This document shows positions 20,478 through 30,710 of a DNA stretch of 64,000 nt, in pieces (the first letter of the stretch is position 1; each line of letters starts with the position of its first letter). Origin of the DNA: Myxococcota bacterium (lineage in GTDB: Bacteria; Myxococcota_A; Polyangia; JAAYKL01); NCBI GenBank assembly GCA_028278265.1, contig JANQET010000197.1, forward strand, positions 1-64,000. Reading direction: 5' to 3'. The position numbers and the translations under genes were made by a program. The notes below the pieces were generated by a model. The model was not told the DNA's origin, searched no databases, and saw nothing but the letters and a program-made list of their open reading frames with translations.

Positions 20478-21212
20478 TTATGATACAGGAGCGCTGGGCT
20501 GACCGGTTTGAAACATGGCGCTGACCGCTTCATGGGCCCGCTTTTTCAACGACTCCTTGTGCTGGAGGGTCAGGGTGTCGGTCTCGATCGGATCGCCCAC
20601 GATCAGTTCCACTGTGCCGGGCCGCACGTCCAGCCGGTCCTTGGGCACGAGCTCGTACGAACCGCGAATGGCCACCGGTAAAACCGGCACCGAGGCGGAG
20701 ATGGCCAGCATGAAGGCCCCTGATTTGAACGGCAGAATCGCCCCGTCCGGGGATCGGGTCCCCTCAGGGAAGACGAGCAATGACGGGCCCTTTTTGATCC
20801 GCTTGGCCGCGGCGACGAGGGATTTGCGCGCCTTGGCCGGGCTGCTTCGATCGACCGGGATATAGCCTGAGACGTAGAGCGACCAGCCGAAGATGGGGAT
20901 GAAAAAGAGACTGCGTTTGGCCAAAAAACGCATGCCTGTGGGCAGGTTGGCAAACAGCAGGGGGATGTCGAGCTGGCTCTGGTGGTTGGCGCAGATGACG
21001 TAGGGTTTGGACCAGTCGATTTTTTCCTTGCCGACGACTTTGGCCCGGATGCCGCCGAGCCACAGGGTCTCCTTGGACCAGCCTTCTCGCGCCATAAAAG
21101 AATAGGTGCGGCCCGAGGGGTCGAGAAATGAGCCGATCATGCCGATGAAAGACCAGACCAAAGTCCAGAAAAACATCACCACCGCGCGCAGGTTGAGGGT
21201 TCGCCAGTTCAT
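20478..21212 (-). CDS. 1-acyl-sn-glycerol-3-phosphate acyltransferase (PlsC family)
   Basis: NHQSQLDIPLL (HX4D variant), FPEGTRSPDG motif. Confidence 0.88.
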   Translation of the reverse strand: MNWRTLNLRAVVMFFWTLVWSFIGMIGSFLDPSGRTYSFMAREGWSKETLWLGGIRAKVVGKEKIDWSKPYVICANHQSQLDIPLLFANLPTGMRFLAKRSLFFIPIFGWSLYVSGYIPVDRSSPAKARKSLVAAAKRIKKGPSLLVFPEGTRSPDGAILPFKSGAFMLAISASVPVLPVAIRGSYELVPKDRLDVRPGTVELIVGDPIETDTLTLQHKESLKKRAHEAVSAMFQTGQPSAPVS

Positions 21213-21284
21213 CGTCCCCTGGACCTAACATCGGCGGCATAAATGGGCAAGGGGAATGGAATTGTTTTGAACGTCGGTGCGGGG

Positions 21285-22403
21285 TCAGTGCCAAATGCCC
21301 GGAATCGAGGTATGGCATTTATCGCATTTTCCCTTGGCGACGCGATTCTTGATAATATGATATCCGTCGCGGCGAATCAGCTGCTCTTGGCATTTGGGGC
21401 AATAGGTGTTTTCCCCGGGATGGCCCGCCACGTTGCCCGCATAGGCGTAGTGCACACCGCGCTCGAGGGCGATGCGGCGCGCCTTTTCGAGGGTGCGCAC
21501 CGGAGTCGGGGGGAGGTTTTGAATCTTGTACATCGGGTGAAAGCGGGTGAAATGAATGGGGACGTCGGGTCCCAGCTTTTGCACGATCCAGCGGGACATG
21601 GCGTCGAGCTCCTTGGGATCGTCGTTCAGGGTGGGCACGACGAGGACCACCATTTCGAGCCACACCCCGGCAGCCTTGATTTGGACCAGGGAATCGAGCA
21701 CCGGTTTGAGATGGGCCGAACAGGTGTCCCGGTAGAACGATTCGCTGAAGGCTTTGAAGTCGATTTTGATCCCGTCCAGGTGGGGCAGCAGCTCGGCCAG
21801 GGGCTTGCGGTTGATGTAGCCGTTGGAGATCATCACCCGGCCGATACCCGAATCCTGAGCCGCCAGGCAGATGTCGCGCATGTATTCGTAAAAGATGACC
21901 GGCTCGGAATAGGTGAAGGCGATGGAGCTCGAACCCATTCGACGAGCAGATCCGACAATCTGCTCAGGGGTGACCCGCCGGCTCGGCACCTGTTCGGGGC
22001 GAAACTGACTGAGCTGCCAGTTTTGACAGAAGCGGCACTCGATATTGCAGCCGGCCGTGGCCAGGGAGAAGGACTTGGTCCCGGGGCGAAAGTGAAACAG
22101 CGGTTTTTTTTCAATCGGGTCGTTGTTCAGGGAGCAGGGGCGCGAATGCACCAAGGTGTAGTAGGTCCCGCCGCGGTTTTCCCGCACCCCGCAGGTGCCC
22201 CGCTCCAAATCGGCGACCACACAGTTGCGCGGGCAGAGGGTGCACTTGATCCGCTTGTCCCCGGCATCCTCCCAGTAGAGTGCCCGGCGGGGTTCCAACG
22301 GGTCGGTCCGAGGACCGGCCAAGGCGCCCCCGGCGACCGTCAGCGGACAGGCTGCCATGGCCGAAGAGAGCAGCTGAAGCATCTGGCGACGGGTTTGCAT
22401 CAT
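21285..22403 (-). CDS. amrS: AmmeMemoRadiSam system radical SAM enzyme with N-terminal Tat-like signal
   Basis: CTLCPRNCVVADLERGTCGVRENRGG, radical SAM CNIECRFCQNW; start at MMQTRRQMLQLLSSAMAACPLTVAGGALA. Confidence 0.9.
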   Translation of the reverse strand: MMQTRRQMLQLLSSAMAACPLTVAGGALAGPRTDPLEPRRALYWEDAGDKRIKCTLCPRNCVVADLERGTCGVRENRGGTYYTLVHSRPCSLNNDPIEKKPLFHFRPGTKSFSLATAGCNIECRFCQNWQLSQFRPEQVPSRRVTPEQIVGSARRMGSSSIAFTYSEPVIFYEYMRDICLAAQDSGIGRVMISNGYINRKPLAELLPHLDGIKIDFKAFSESFYRDTCSAHLKPVLDSLVQIKAAGVWLEMVVLVVPTLNDDPKELDAMSRWIVQKLGPDVPIHFTRFHPMYKIQNLPPTPVRTLEKARRIALERGVHYAYAGNVAGHPGENTYCPKCQEQLIRRDGYHIIKNRVAKGKCDKCHTSIPGIWH

Positions 22404-22512
22404 CGTCAATTCTCCCCCAACAGGGTCATCGAGTTGGAGTGTACACGGACAGGGATGAAGTTGCATGCCATTTTCACTGGGCAGGGCCGGGTCACTGGTC
22501 TACAACGGCAAA

Positions 22513-25143
22513 ATGAGCGGCAATGCTTCGCACGATGCGTTTTTGGCTCGGATCGGACAGGGACCGGCGGGGAGCCCCCTGCCGATTGACGAAGTGTTGC
22601 CGGAGCTGCTGTCCGCGCTGAAAACCCATCAGGCCGTGGTGTTGGAGGCCCCGACCGGAGCGGGTAAGACCACTGTGGTGCCCCTGGCGATCCGGTCCTC
22701 GGGATTGCTCGACAGGGGTCAGTTGTTGATGCTCGAACCGCGGCGGTTGGCCGCCCGGGCCAGTGCCTCGCGGATGGCCTCTCTGCTCGGGGAACAGGTG
22801 GGAGAAACGGTGGGGTACCGGATTCGGTTCGAGTCGCAGGTGTCGGCACAAACCCGGATTGTGGTGGTCACTGAAGGGATTCTCACCCAACAGCTGATCG
22901 CCGATCCCCTGCTCGAGGGGATCAGCTGCGTGGTGCTGGACGAGTTTCACGAGCGCTCGGTGCACTTGGATTTGGCCCTGGCCTTTGTGCGTGAGCTGTT
23001 GGCGGTTCGCGAAGAGCTCCGGTTGCTGGTGATGTCCGCCACTTTAGACGCGGGGGAGTTGAGTCGATATCTGGGCGATGCACCGGTGGTTCACAGCACG
23101 GGCCGGCTGTTTCCCGTCAGTATCAGCTATCTGGGCCGCCGTGAGGATCGGTCGCTGACCGATCGCGCTGCATCGGCGTGCGCGCTGGCGTTGAAGAACG
23201 ATCCCGGGGGCGGTGATCTGTTGGTGTTTTTGCCCGGTGCCGGGGAGATTCGCCGGCTCGAAGCGCGGCTCGAGGAGACACCGCTTCCCGAACAACCGCT
23301 GATTCAACCCCTGTTCGGGGCCCTGCCCAAGGAGATTCAGGATCAGGTGCTCAGGCCGTCGGATCGACGACGGATCGTGCTGGCCACCAATATTGCCGAG
23401 ACCTCTCTCACCCTGCCCAACATCACCGCTGTGGTGGACACCGGTCTGGTCAAGCTGTTGCGCTACGATTCCCGCATCGGCATGGACGGGTTGACGGTCA
23501 GTCGCATCGGGCGGCGAAACGCCGAGCAGCGGGCCGGACGGGCCGGTCGCACCAGGCCGGGGCGGGTCTATCGGCTGTGGTCCGAAGCGGAACAGGGGCA
23601 GCTGCCTCTCGCCCTGCCCCCGGAGATCACACGGGTGGACCTGGCCCCGGTGTTGCTGTTGCTGCTCGCCCTCAACCCGGGAGATCCCCGCCGGTACCCC
23701 TTTTTCGAGCCGCCGGGGGAACGCGGGATTGAAGCCGGGCTCGACCTGCTGGACACCCTCGGACTGCTCGAGCCCTCCCGTGCCTGTTTGACGCCGCGGG
23801 GTAAAAAAATGGCCCAGCTGCCGGTTCACCCGCGAATCGGCGCAATGTTGCGCTACGCCTGCGCCAATGGCCTGTCCGAGGTCGGGGCGCTCTACGGAGC
23901 GCTGCTGCAGGAGCCGGATATCATTTTCGAATCAGCTCACCTCCCCGACCTCGCCGGCAGTGACGATTGCGATATGGCCCATCGGGCCGCGTTGATCGAG
24001 CGCTTCGAGCAGCAGGGGAAAACGCCCGGAGCGGCGCGATCCGCCGGTGTGAAGGTCGCTGCGGCACGCCGGGTGGTACAGGCCCAAAAACAGCTTCTGC
24101 GACTGTGCCGGCGGTTTTGGTCAGGGGATCCCCGGTCGTCGACGGAATGTCCCCAGAGGGAGCACCGGCGCGTGTTGTTGTCCGGCTTTGGCGATCGGGT
24201 CTGCCGAAGGAGAACGCCCGATTCAGCCGACGGCTTGATGGTGGGAGGCCGGGGGGTTCGCTTGGCGACCGAATCGCAGGTGCGAAAAGGGGCGATGTTC
24301 GTGGCATTGGACGCAGACGCGGGAAAAAGAGGGGCCCACTCGGTGAGCCTGGTCCGGCGGGCCTCACGCATTGAACAGGGGGATCTGGCGGCGATCTTCC
24401 CGGGGAGGATGGTCGAGCGGGACCACGCCCGGTTCGATCCGGACAGGAAGGTGGTCAGTCCGGTGGCCCAGCTGCTCTTCGATGATTTGCTGATCGAAGA
24501 GCGGCCGAACCCCGGCATGGCCTCAGCAGCGCTGGAACAGGTATTGGCAGATGAGGCGTCCCGTGCGTTTGCCGAGGTGTTCAAACCGAGCCGAGAGTTC
24601 TCGGGATTGGTGCAGCGCATCGGTTTCGCCGCCGGGCACTATCCCCAACTAAACTGGCCGGACGTGTCGGAATCGGGACTAAAATCTCTGTTACCCGATC
24701 TCGTTCGGGGATGCCGATCATTCGCCGACTTACGAAAATCCGATTGGCACCGGGCGTTATTGGCACGACTGACCTTCAAAGAACGGCGGGTATTGAACGA
24801 ACAAATTCCCGAGCAGCTCGAGGTCCCCTCCGGCAGGCGAGTCCGGGTCGACTATTCTGCGGTGGAAACCAATGGCGGGCTTCCAATCGTAGCGGCCAAG
24901 ATTCAGGAATTCTTCGGCACCACCGACACCCCAAAAGTGGCCGATGCCCGGATGCCCGTGCTGCTCCATCTGCTGGCCCCCAACGGTCGGCCCGCCCAAA
25001 TCACCACCGACCTGGCCAGCTTCTGGAAAGAGGGCTACCCCCAAGTGCGCAAAGAGCTCAGGGCCCGCTATCCCAAACATCCCTGGCCCGAAGATCCCCT
25101 GACCGCCAAACCCACCGCCCGGGCCAAGCCGCGTCGGCGATAG
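22513..25143 (+). CDS. hrpB: ATP-dependent helicase HrpB (DEAH)
   Basis: EAPTGAGKTT, VVLDEFHERS (DEFH), RRNAEQRAGRAGRTRPG, typical HrpB C-terminus. Confidence 0.92.
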   Translation: MSGNASHDAFLARIGQGPAGSPLPIDEVLPELLSALKTHQAVVLEAPTGAGKTTVVPLAIRSSGLLDRGQLLMLEPRRLAARASASRMASLLGEQVGETVGYRIRFESQVSAQTRIVVVTEGILTQQLIADPLLEGISCVVLDEFHERSVHLDLALAFVRELLAVREELRLLVMSATLDAGELSRYLGDAPVVHSTGRLFPVSISYLGRREDRSLTDRAASACALALKNDPGGGDLLVFLPGAGEIRRLEARLEETPLPEQPLIQPLFGALPKEIQDQVLRPSDRRRIVLATNIAETSLTLPNITAVVDTGLVKLLRYDSRIGMDGLTVSRIGRRNAEQRAGRAGRTRPGRVYRLWSEAEQGQLPLALPPEITRVDLAPVLLLLLALNPGDPRRYPFFEPPGERGIEAGLDLLDTLGLLEPSRACLTPRGKKMAQLPVHPRIGAMLRYACANGLSEVGALYGALLQEPDIIFESAHLPDLAGSDDCDMAHRAALIERFEQQGKTPGAARSAGVKVAAARRVVQAQKQLLRLCRRFWSGDPRSSTECPQREHRRVLLSGFGDRVCRRRTPDSADGLMVGGRGVRLATESQVRKGAMFVALDADAGKRGAHSVSLVRRASRIEQGDLAAIFPGRMVERDHARFDPDRKVVSPVAQLLFDDLLIEERPNPGMASAALEQVLADEASRAFAEVFKPSREFSGLVQRIGFAAGHYPQLNWPDVSESGLKSLLPDLVRGCRSFADLRKSDWHRALLARLTFKERRVLNEQIPEQLEVPSGRRVRVDYSAVETNGGLPIVAAKIQEFFGTTDTPKVADARMPVLLHLLAPNGRPAQITTDLASFWKEGYPQVRKELRARYPKHPWPEDPLTAKPTARAKPRRR

Positions 25144-25225
25144 GGATTCGTAGCCCGTCCCATCCCGTCGGAATGACGGGTTTCCTGTCGCAGGATTGTC
25201 CAGCCACTCGGAGCAGGTGTGTATT

Positions 25226-25376
25226 TGAAGTTAGTGAACTTCTGAGGTCCGTCCCTTATCTACATGTGAAGTTAGTGAACTTCTGAGGTCCGTCCCTTAT
25301 CTATGTATTTGAAGTTACTGAGGTCCGTCCCTTATCTACCTTATCTATACGTCCCTTATCTATTATCTATACTGAC
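25226..25376. repeat. Tandem hairpin repeat (unit about 41 bp, core tgaagttagtgaacttctgaggtccgtcccttatct) decaying into cttatctat fragments
   Basis: Copies at 25226-25263 and 25267-25303; third copy 25310-25339 lacks 8 nt; then 'acgtcccttatctattatctatac'. GAAGTT-AGTG-AACTTC is a perfect 6-bp hairpin. Confidence 0.88.
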
Positions 25377-25975
25377 ACCGAGCGTGTGCCTTTGGGCACA
25401 AGACCGCCCGATTCCACAGACCGTGCCGATACCACAAGGTCGAGCCCCATGCTGTCCGGTATCTCGTTTTTTTTCGAGTTGGTATCCGTAGGCAGATCGA
25501 GGACAACCTCGGCTTCACGCGGAACTCGTTGCCAATCCCCCCAAACAGTGCCCTCTTCGTCCGACCGGCGGGAAAGATCATGGTCGGTGCCCCGTACAGC
25601 CACATAGTCGCCCCAGCTCACATTAATTTGCAGCTGAGCCGTCTCCTTGGGCACCAAAACGCTCAAGCCCATGGAAGAAGGGAAAAACGCTTTTCGGGCC
25701 GAAGCCTGATCCGGTGGGATCTCATCATCGCCTGGGCTGACCCGGTCGATTTGATCGAGTTCGTCGTCACCTGTGTCATCTGATCGGGCCTCTGGTGGTG
25801 CGTCATAGGGAACCAGAAATCCGGTCAGATACCATTTCGAAGGTGCTGTCGGCAGCGTTTCCTCGGCGTATTTATCGTGGTTGGGACTTCCCGCTCTTGG
25901 ACCTACAAGGTCGAGCCGAAGCGTCTCAATGAGGCCATCACGAACTTCCTTGGGTGTTTTCACGGGCAGCTCCAT
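25367..25975 (-). pseudogene. drmA: Truncated DISARM helicase DrmA (N-terminal about 200 aa only)
   Basis: MELPVKTPKEVRDGLIETLRLDLVGPR...LPTAPSKWYLTGFLVPYDAPPEAR...DDELD...FFPSSMGLSVLVPKE: recalled DrmA N-terminal signature; helicase motifs absent; stop codon formed at the edge of the tandem repeat. Confidence 0.6.
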
Positions 25976-26871
25976 CCTGTATCTTTGATTCGAGCAGTTT
26001 TGCGGGACGGCACGTGATGTAGATCACCGGGCTGACCCTCGGATTGTGGCGCACCAAATTCGACGACATTGATTTGGTCCATCCCGATTGTCTGACTTAT
26101 TGCGAGCACCCTGACATGGACGTCCCAATGGTAGCCAACCCCGCCGGCAATACTCGGTCGAGACCAGCCGTTGCCGTTAACATCAACCCACGCTGGTTTG
26201 CTTGAGATGGTCCGTACTGTCTTTTCCGAATGGTTCCACCATCGGTCCGGGGGACAGAAGGGATAGCGCGCGCCGTCTGAAGAGGCAGGAAGCCTCCAGT
26301 CGAAGCGAGTCGTCCATTTTTCAGTTAAGTTCCGTGGATGGTGTACACAGGCAATTCTTCGAGGCCCAACAACTCGCGGTTGAATATGCAGCTGCCAGCG
26401 CGTGTTTTCTAAAATCTCTGTGTTGTTTACCGTGTGGCGCCTCACGTTCCGGCCGACTATTCGGCGAGCAAGAAGAATAACACGCTCGTGGGGAATCGTT
26501 GCTGCTCGCACAGCTGCCTCTGCCATCCGCCGCTCCCACTCACTGTTGAGCGGATTCCACGAAAAGAGATCTGTGAATCCGCGCCGCCAGACTGCCCCAT
26601 CTGGGGCGTCTCCGCGAATCTTATCGCCAGACGCATCGCCGAGTTGCCGTAACTGCCGCAACGCAGCTTTTGCGTCTGGGTGGCTCAATGAACGCTCTAG
26701 ATCGCGACCCAGAGTGTTCCAAAGCTCGGGCCAGTACTCCTCGAAAGGCGGAATGGCTATATTGTTGCGACGACACATTATCGCAATCAGATCAAGCTCG
26801 TCCACCAATTGTTTTTCGTCTGCCTGGGCCGCCCGAGGCAACAAGAAAGCGGGGTCGAGCAACCCGATCAT
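25960..26871 (-). CDS. Uncharacterised protein in a defence-like operon
   Basis: 303-aa ORF overlapping both neighbours (ATG overlaps); no recognised domain. Confidence 0.7.
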   Translation of the reverse strand: MIGLLDPAFLLPRAAQADEKQLVDELDLIAIMCRRNNIAIPPFEEYWPELWNTLGRDLERSLSHPDAKAALRQLRQLGDASGDKIRGDAPDGAVWRRGFTDLFSWNPLNSEWERRMAEAAVRAATIPHERVILLARRIVGRNVRRHTVNNTEILENTRWQLHIQPRVVGPRRIACVHHPRNLTEKWTTRFDWRLPASSDGARYPFCPPDRWWNHSEKTVRTISSKPAWVDVNGNGWSRPSIAGGVGYHWDVHVRVLAISQTIGMDQINVVEFGAPQSEGQPGDLHHVPSRKTARIKDTGWSCP

Positions 26872-28472
26872 GGCGCTTTGTCGGACTCAGGCTCATCATC
26901 CTCGATGAAAGAGACGTTGGGATTTGCCGCGCGGTCAGGTGACGTCTTGTCGAGCTTCGCGTAGTAGATCGCACTATCTTCTTGGCTGGCCTCGTCCATG
27001 AAGTCGGCTGGCCAGCGCTGTCCTATCCCACCATCAGCTGTCAGTCGGCTACTTTTCACCGAGGAGCGTCCCTCTTCGTCCTGCTCGACTTCCAAGATGG
27101 ATACATTCTTCAAGAGCCATTTTTCGAGTTCGCTATCAGCGCCGGCTCGAGCTACCAATCCGCGAAGGCGTCTGACCATGTGATCGCTGTGGGTTTCGAT
27201 GATCAGGCGACGATTGGTCATTGCCAGGCTGACCATCCAGTGAGCGAGGCGGCTTTGGATCTTCGGATGCAAGTGAGCTTCCGGCTCCTCGGCGGCCACA
27301 TGTGCGAAGCTCCGGCACTTTTTCCGGAAATCTCGTGGGTTCAACGAATCTTGAAGACATTCAAAGCGCAAAGGGTCGGCGAGAAGTCCCAACTCAACGA
27401 GTGGCAGGAGATACGTCAAACCTCGACCGACGTGGAGTAGGCTCGCACTCCCGAAAAGCAGCCTGAAGCCAACCTCGTGGATATCCTCAAGGGACAAGCG
27501 GTCACGAATCGACAAATCGGACAGGACGCCGTTAACAGCATCGACCAGCGGCTGCTCTATGACCGTCTTCGGAATAGTCGCCTTAGAATCTGTTACATGA
27601 AGCGGCGGTAGATAGTGAACTACATCCCGCTGCCGTCGATGAAGGAGCTGGGCAGCCATTTCACCGCTGGCACCTATCTCCTGCGGTGCGACGTTGGATG
27701 ACTTGTAGAGGCTCGGGGGAACGGAGCGAGTCGATCCGAGATACTGAAAATCGGATAAGAGTTGCTTGAGAGCTTCGAGTGGTTGGGCAAAGAGAATGAG
27801 ATAGGCGTTGTGCCAGGCACGTTGTCGGTCCCGCGGGCCGACACTCCGACGGTCGAGTTGGAGATACGGTATGAAGTGGTCAAGCTCGACATTGATCTTG
27901 GTTGCGGTTTGTCCACCCCAACGACAACGCCATCGGCCGTTTGAGTAGCTGAGTTTGAATAGAGGTTGTTTTGTTCTGAGACGTGGAGAGAGCAGCTGTA
28001 TCTCAGTAAGCACCGTTGTACCCGCATCTTCCCTCGTATCAAACCACAATTCGGTCACGAGCCGTTGTATTGATGTGCCTTCGACGATATCGCGCATCTC
28101 ACCTAGGTCTGTTTGACTGACAAGGTTATCAGTGTCTGGGTGCCTTGCCTGGTCGATGGCATCAGATATATCTACCTCACAGGACCAACGCAATCCGAAG
28201 GACGGCCCCTCTACCTGATCGCCCGCATCAGGCCAGCCCCATGTAAGCTCGCGCAAATTGAACGCCGCTACAGGGCCGTCTAAGTGCAGTGAAACCTCAG
28301 GGCGGGGCTCAGCCAGAGTCTGCTTCAACAATAGTAGACTTTGGATAAGACTACTTTTTCCGCTGTTGTTGCGTCCTAATATGACTGTCAGTGGAGAAAA
28401 ACTAATTTTTGTCCTATCCTCAAAGCTCTTGAAGCGCTTTACGGTGAGTTGTAGTAACCTGGCTCGGGTCAT
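26868..28472 (-). CDS. AAA/SMC-like ATPase (DUF3696-type)
   Basis: Walker A GRNNSGKSSLIQSLLLLKQT, AAEEPEAHLHPKIQ, IIETHSDHMVRRLR; Walker A/ABC-like organisation. Confidence 0.85.
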   Translation of the reverse strand: MTRARLLQLTVKRFKSFEDRTKISFSPLTVILGRNNSGKSSLIQSLLLLKQTLAEPRPEVSLHLDGPVAAFNLRELTWGWPDAGDQVEGPSFGLRWSCEVDISDAIDQARHPDTDNLVSQTDLGEMRDIVEGTSIQRLVTELWFDTREDAGTTVLTEIQLLSPRLRTKQPLFKLSYSNGRWRCRWGGQTATKINVELDHFIPYLQLDRRSVGPRDRQRAWHNAYLILFAQPLEALKQLLSDFQYLGSTRSVPPSLYKSSNVAPQEIGASGEMAAQLLHRRQRDVVHYLPPLHVTDSKATIPKTVIEQPLVDAVNGVLSDLSIRDRLSLEDIHEVGFRLLFGSASLLHVGRGLTYLLPLVELGLLADPLRFECLQDSLNPRDFRKKCRSFAHVAAEEPEAHLHPKIQSRLAHWMVSLAMTNRRLIIETHSDHMVRRLRGLVARAGADSELEKWLLKNVSILEVEQDEEGRSSVKSSRLTADGGIGQRWPADFMDEASQEDSAIYYAKLDKTSPDRAANPNVSFIEDDEPESDKAP

Positions 28473-28840
28473 CAGTCGTCTCCTTCCCTGGACATAGTAT
28501 CGAATAAGAGAAGGTTTTCACTCTTTATTTTTGTCTCGCGCTTCGCCTTTAGATTTTTCCTGCCGTGCTTGGCCTTCTTCTTCCCCTTTTTCCCAGATAT
28601 CAGTCCGGCAAGGCGCTCTTCCTCCGCCCGCTTCTGGTTCAGGTCTAGTAGGCGAGCAAGAACCTCGTCGTGGACCTCCTCAGGCCAGCGGTAGCGGTAG
28701 GGTTTCTTTTTCCTGCCCCAAGTCCCCTCGTCGATTTCGTCGGGTACACGTCCCCACCCACGGTGTAGATCCTTAAATCTTTGACGAATTTGGTGCCCAG
28801 CGGCGTCCCCGACCAATGCTGATCCAGTCCAACCATACAC
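28472..28840 (-). pseudogene. Probable C-terminal remnant of a class I DNA methyltransferase (DrmMI/PglX-like tail)
   Basis: GTG-initiated ORF; YRYRWPEEVHDEVLARLLDLNQKRAEEE resembles the recalled tail of DISARM/BREX-type methylases; no MTase catalytic motif; frame closes upstream at 28910-28912. Confidence 0.4.
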
Positions 28841-29062
28841 GGTTTGATTATTCTGAGCTTTCCACTGCTCAACCCGACGCGCAGACTTTTTTCTTTCAGT
28901 GCATCTTTTTTAACAACCTCTCACCCAGGTTTCCTCCGTCCAGTTTCTATCCAGCGATCGTTTCTACTTGGGAGGCTTAGGACTTAGAATTTAGCTGGGA
29001 AGCATTTGGTGATTGTTTACATTAATGGTTAGTTCATCCGGACAGTTTGGAGGAAATCAATC

Positions 29063-30565
29063 ATGAGAGGTAACGGAATTCGCCAGAATAAAACAAAAAC
29101 CATCTGGTGGTATTTGCTGTTTATTTTCAGCTATTTGGCGCTGGGTTGCAGCGACACCGTTGAACAGCCGGAGCTCAATTGGGCCAAGCAGACCAGGGGC
29201 GAATTTCGCGCCCATGGGAGCCACTTGGAGGCGCTACCGGATGGTGGATATCTCGTCGCCGCTGGAATTGACGGCAACACCATCTTCGGTCCCGACGAGG
29301 CGAACCAAACCGCTTTTGCTGACATCGCTGCGGATGATCACACTTTTCAGGAGCAAATATTGGCGCGCTACAACACCGATGGATCTTTGCTCTGGGCCCA
29401 CCGCGCGTGCAAGGGGTGTCTGTTGACCAACGGGCTGACTGTTTTCAACGATGGTTCATCCCTGCTCACCGGCATTTATACCGAGACGGTCTGGTTTGAT
29501 GCTGGCGGAGCCAATGAAACCGAACTATCGTACTCAGCGGATTTCTTCCGCCACTTGTTTGCCGCCAAATTCACTGCGCAGGGATCGCTGATTTGGGTCC
29601 AACGGGTCGAGCTACCCCACCGGTCCGACCACGCGTCCACCTTCATCACGGGCACCGCAGCGCTTCCCGACGGCTCCTTTTACCTGGCCGGCATCGACGG
29701 TATCGCCAAGTACGACCCAGATGGCACGGAGGCTTGGCAGCAATTCACCGGAGGTCAGATCCAACGGATGACAGCTACAGCCGAGGGCTCGGTTTTCGTC
29801 TCCGGCAGAATCGATCGACCGACGACCTTTGGCCCAGACGAGGCCAATGAGACCACTATCACACCGGAATGGCCGCAGGATGCTCTTTTTGTGGCCCGGT
29901 ATACCCACGATGGGTCCCTGGCCTGGGTCAAACAAGCAGCCAGCTCAGATAGCTACTTAATGACCCACGATATCTTCGTCACGAAAGACAGCGCTCTTCT
30001 GCTCAGCGGATCATTTATTGAGCAGACCACAGTTGCCCCGGGGGAGGCAAACGAAACAGCGCTCGAGACACCTCCGTCAGCGGGGAGTGTTCCGGTAGAG
30101 AGTGGTTTTCTAGCTGCGTACACCCAAGAAGGTCAGCTGGAATGGGCTCAGATCACCGGAAAAATCGATTGCACTTGCAGCCCCCTTCGCGTTGCCGGTC
30201 TATCCGCTGAGCAGGGATATCTAGTGTGGAGTTGCAGGGCGTATTCCTACCTCGGAAACTGTTTACCATCTGGGGCGCCGGCCGGACTGTACGCGCAGAT
30301 ATTCGAAAGGGAAAACGGCCGACTCGCCTACATCAGGCGATTGGACGGGAGCAGGGCGACACCGCCAACCGATCCAGGCCTCCCCGCTCTCTCTGTGCCT
30401 CAGCGGAGCAATACGATGGTCGGCGACACCGAGCTAGGGCTTGACGGATCGCTGATCATCGTCGGCAGCTTTGGAAAATCCCTACTGCTGGGTGCCCACA
30501 GCGCAGTCCAAACAGAATTGAGCTCAACCCATCGGGATCTCTTTCTCGCCAGCTATTCCAATTAG
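29063..30565 (+). CDS. Secreted lipoprotein, SBBP/beta-propeller-like repeats
   Basis: Lipobox FSYLALGC; recurring 'DGSLLWAHRA...', 'GSLIWVQRV', 'GSLAWVKQA', 'GQLEWAQIT'. Confidence 0.78.
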   Translation: MRGNGIRQNKTKTIWWYLLFIFSYLALGCSDTVEQPELNWAKQTRGEFRAHGSHLEALPDGGYLVAAGIDGNTIFGPDEANQTAFADIAADDHTFQEQILARYNTDGSLLWAHRACKGCLLTNGLTVFNDGSSLLTGIYTETVWFDAGGANETELSYSADFFRHLFAAKFTAQGSLIWVQRVELPHRSDHASTFITGTAALPDGSFYLAGIDGIAKYDPDGTEAWQQFTGGQIQRMTATAEGSVFVSGRIDRPTTFGPDEANETTITPEWPQDALFVARYTHDGSLAWVKQAASSDSYLMTHDIFVTKDSALLLSGSFIEQTTVAPGEANETALETPPSAGSVPVESGFLAAYTQEGQLEWAQITGKIDCTCSPLRVAGLSAEQGYLVWSCRAYSYLGNCLPSGAPAGLYAQIFERENGRLAYIRRLDGSRATPPTDPGLPALSVPQRSNTMVGDTELGLDGSLIIVGSFGKSLLLGAHSAVQTELSSTHRDLFLASYSN

Positions 30566-30710
30566 CTCCAAACGAAGTGGCGCCGCGGGATTGATTGATT
30601 TCAAATGGTTACGTGTAGGGGTCGCCCTCGCGGCTACCCGTGAAATCGAGCATCGGCTTTGTTTCTCCGGAATCACTTTTGAGGTCGGTTCCAGTTTCAC
30701 CATTCCAGTC

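Noticed and set aside
21243-22589. 448-aa plus-strand ORF opposite the radical SAM gene
   Set aside because: Antisense shadow of a well-conserved enzyme.
25226-25376. CRISPR-like array
   Set aside because: Units are directly adjacent with only about 3-4 nt between them and no unique spacers; it is a degenerating tandem repeat.
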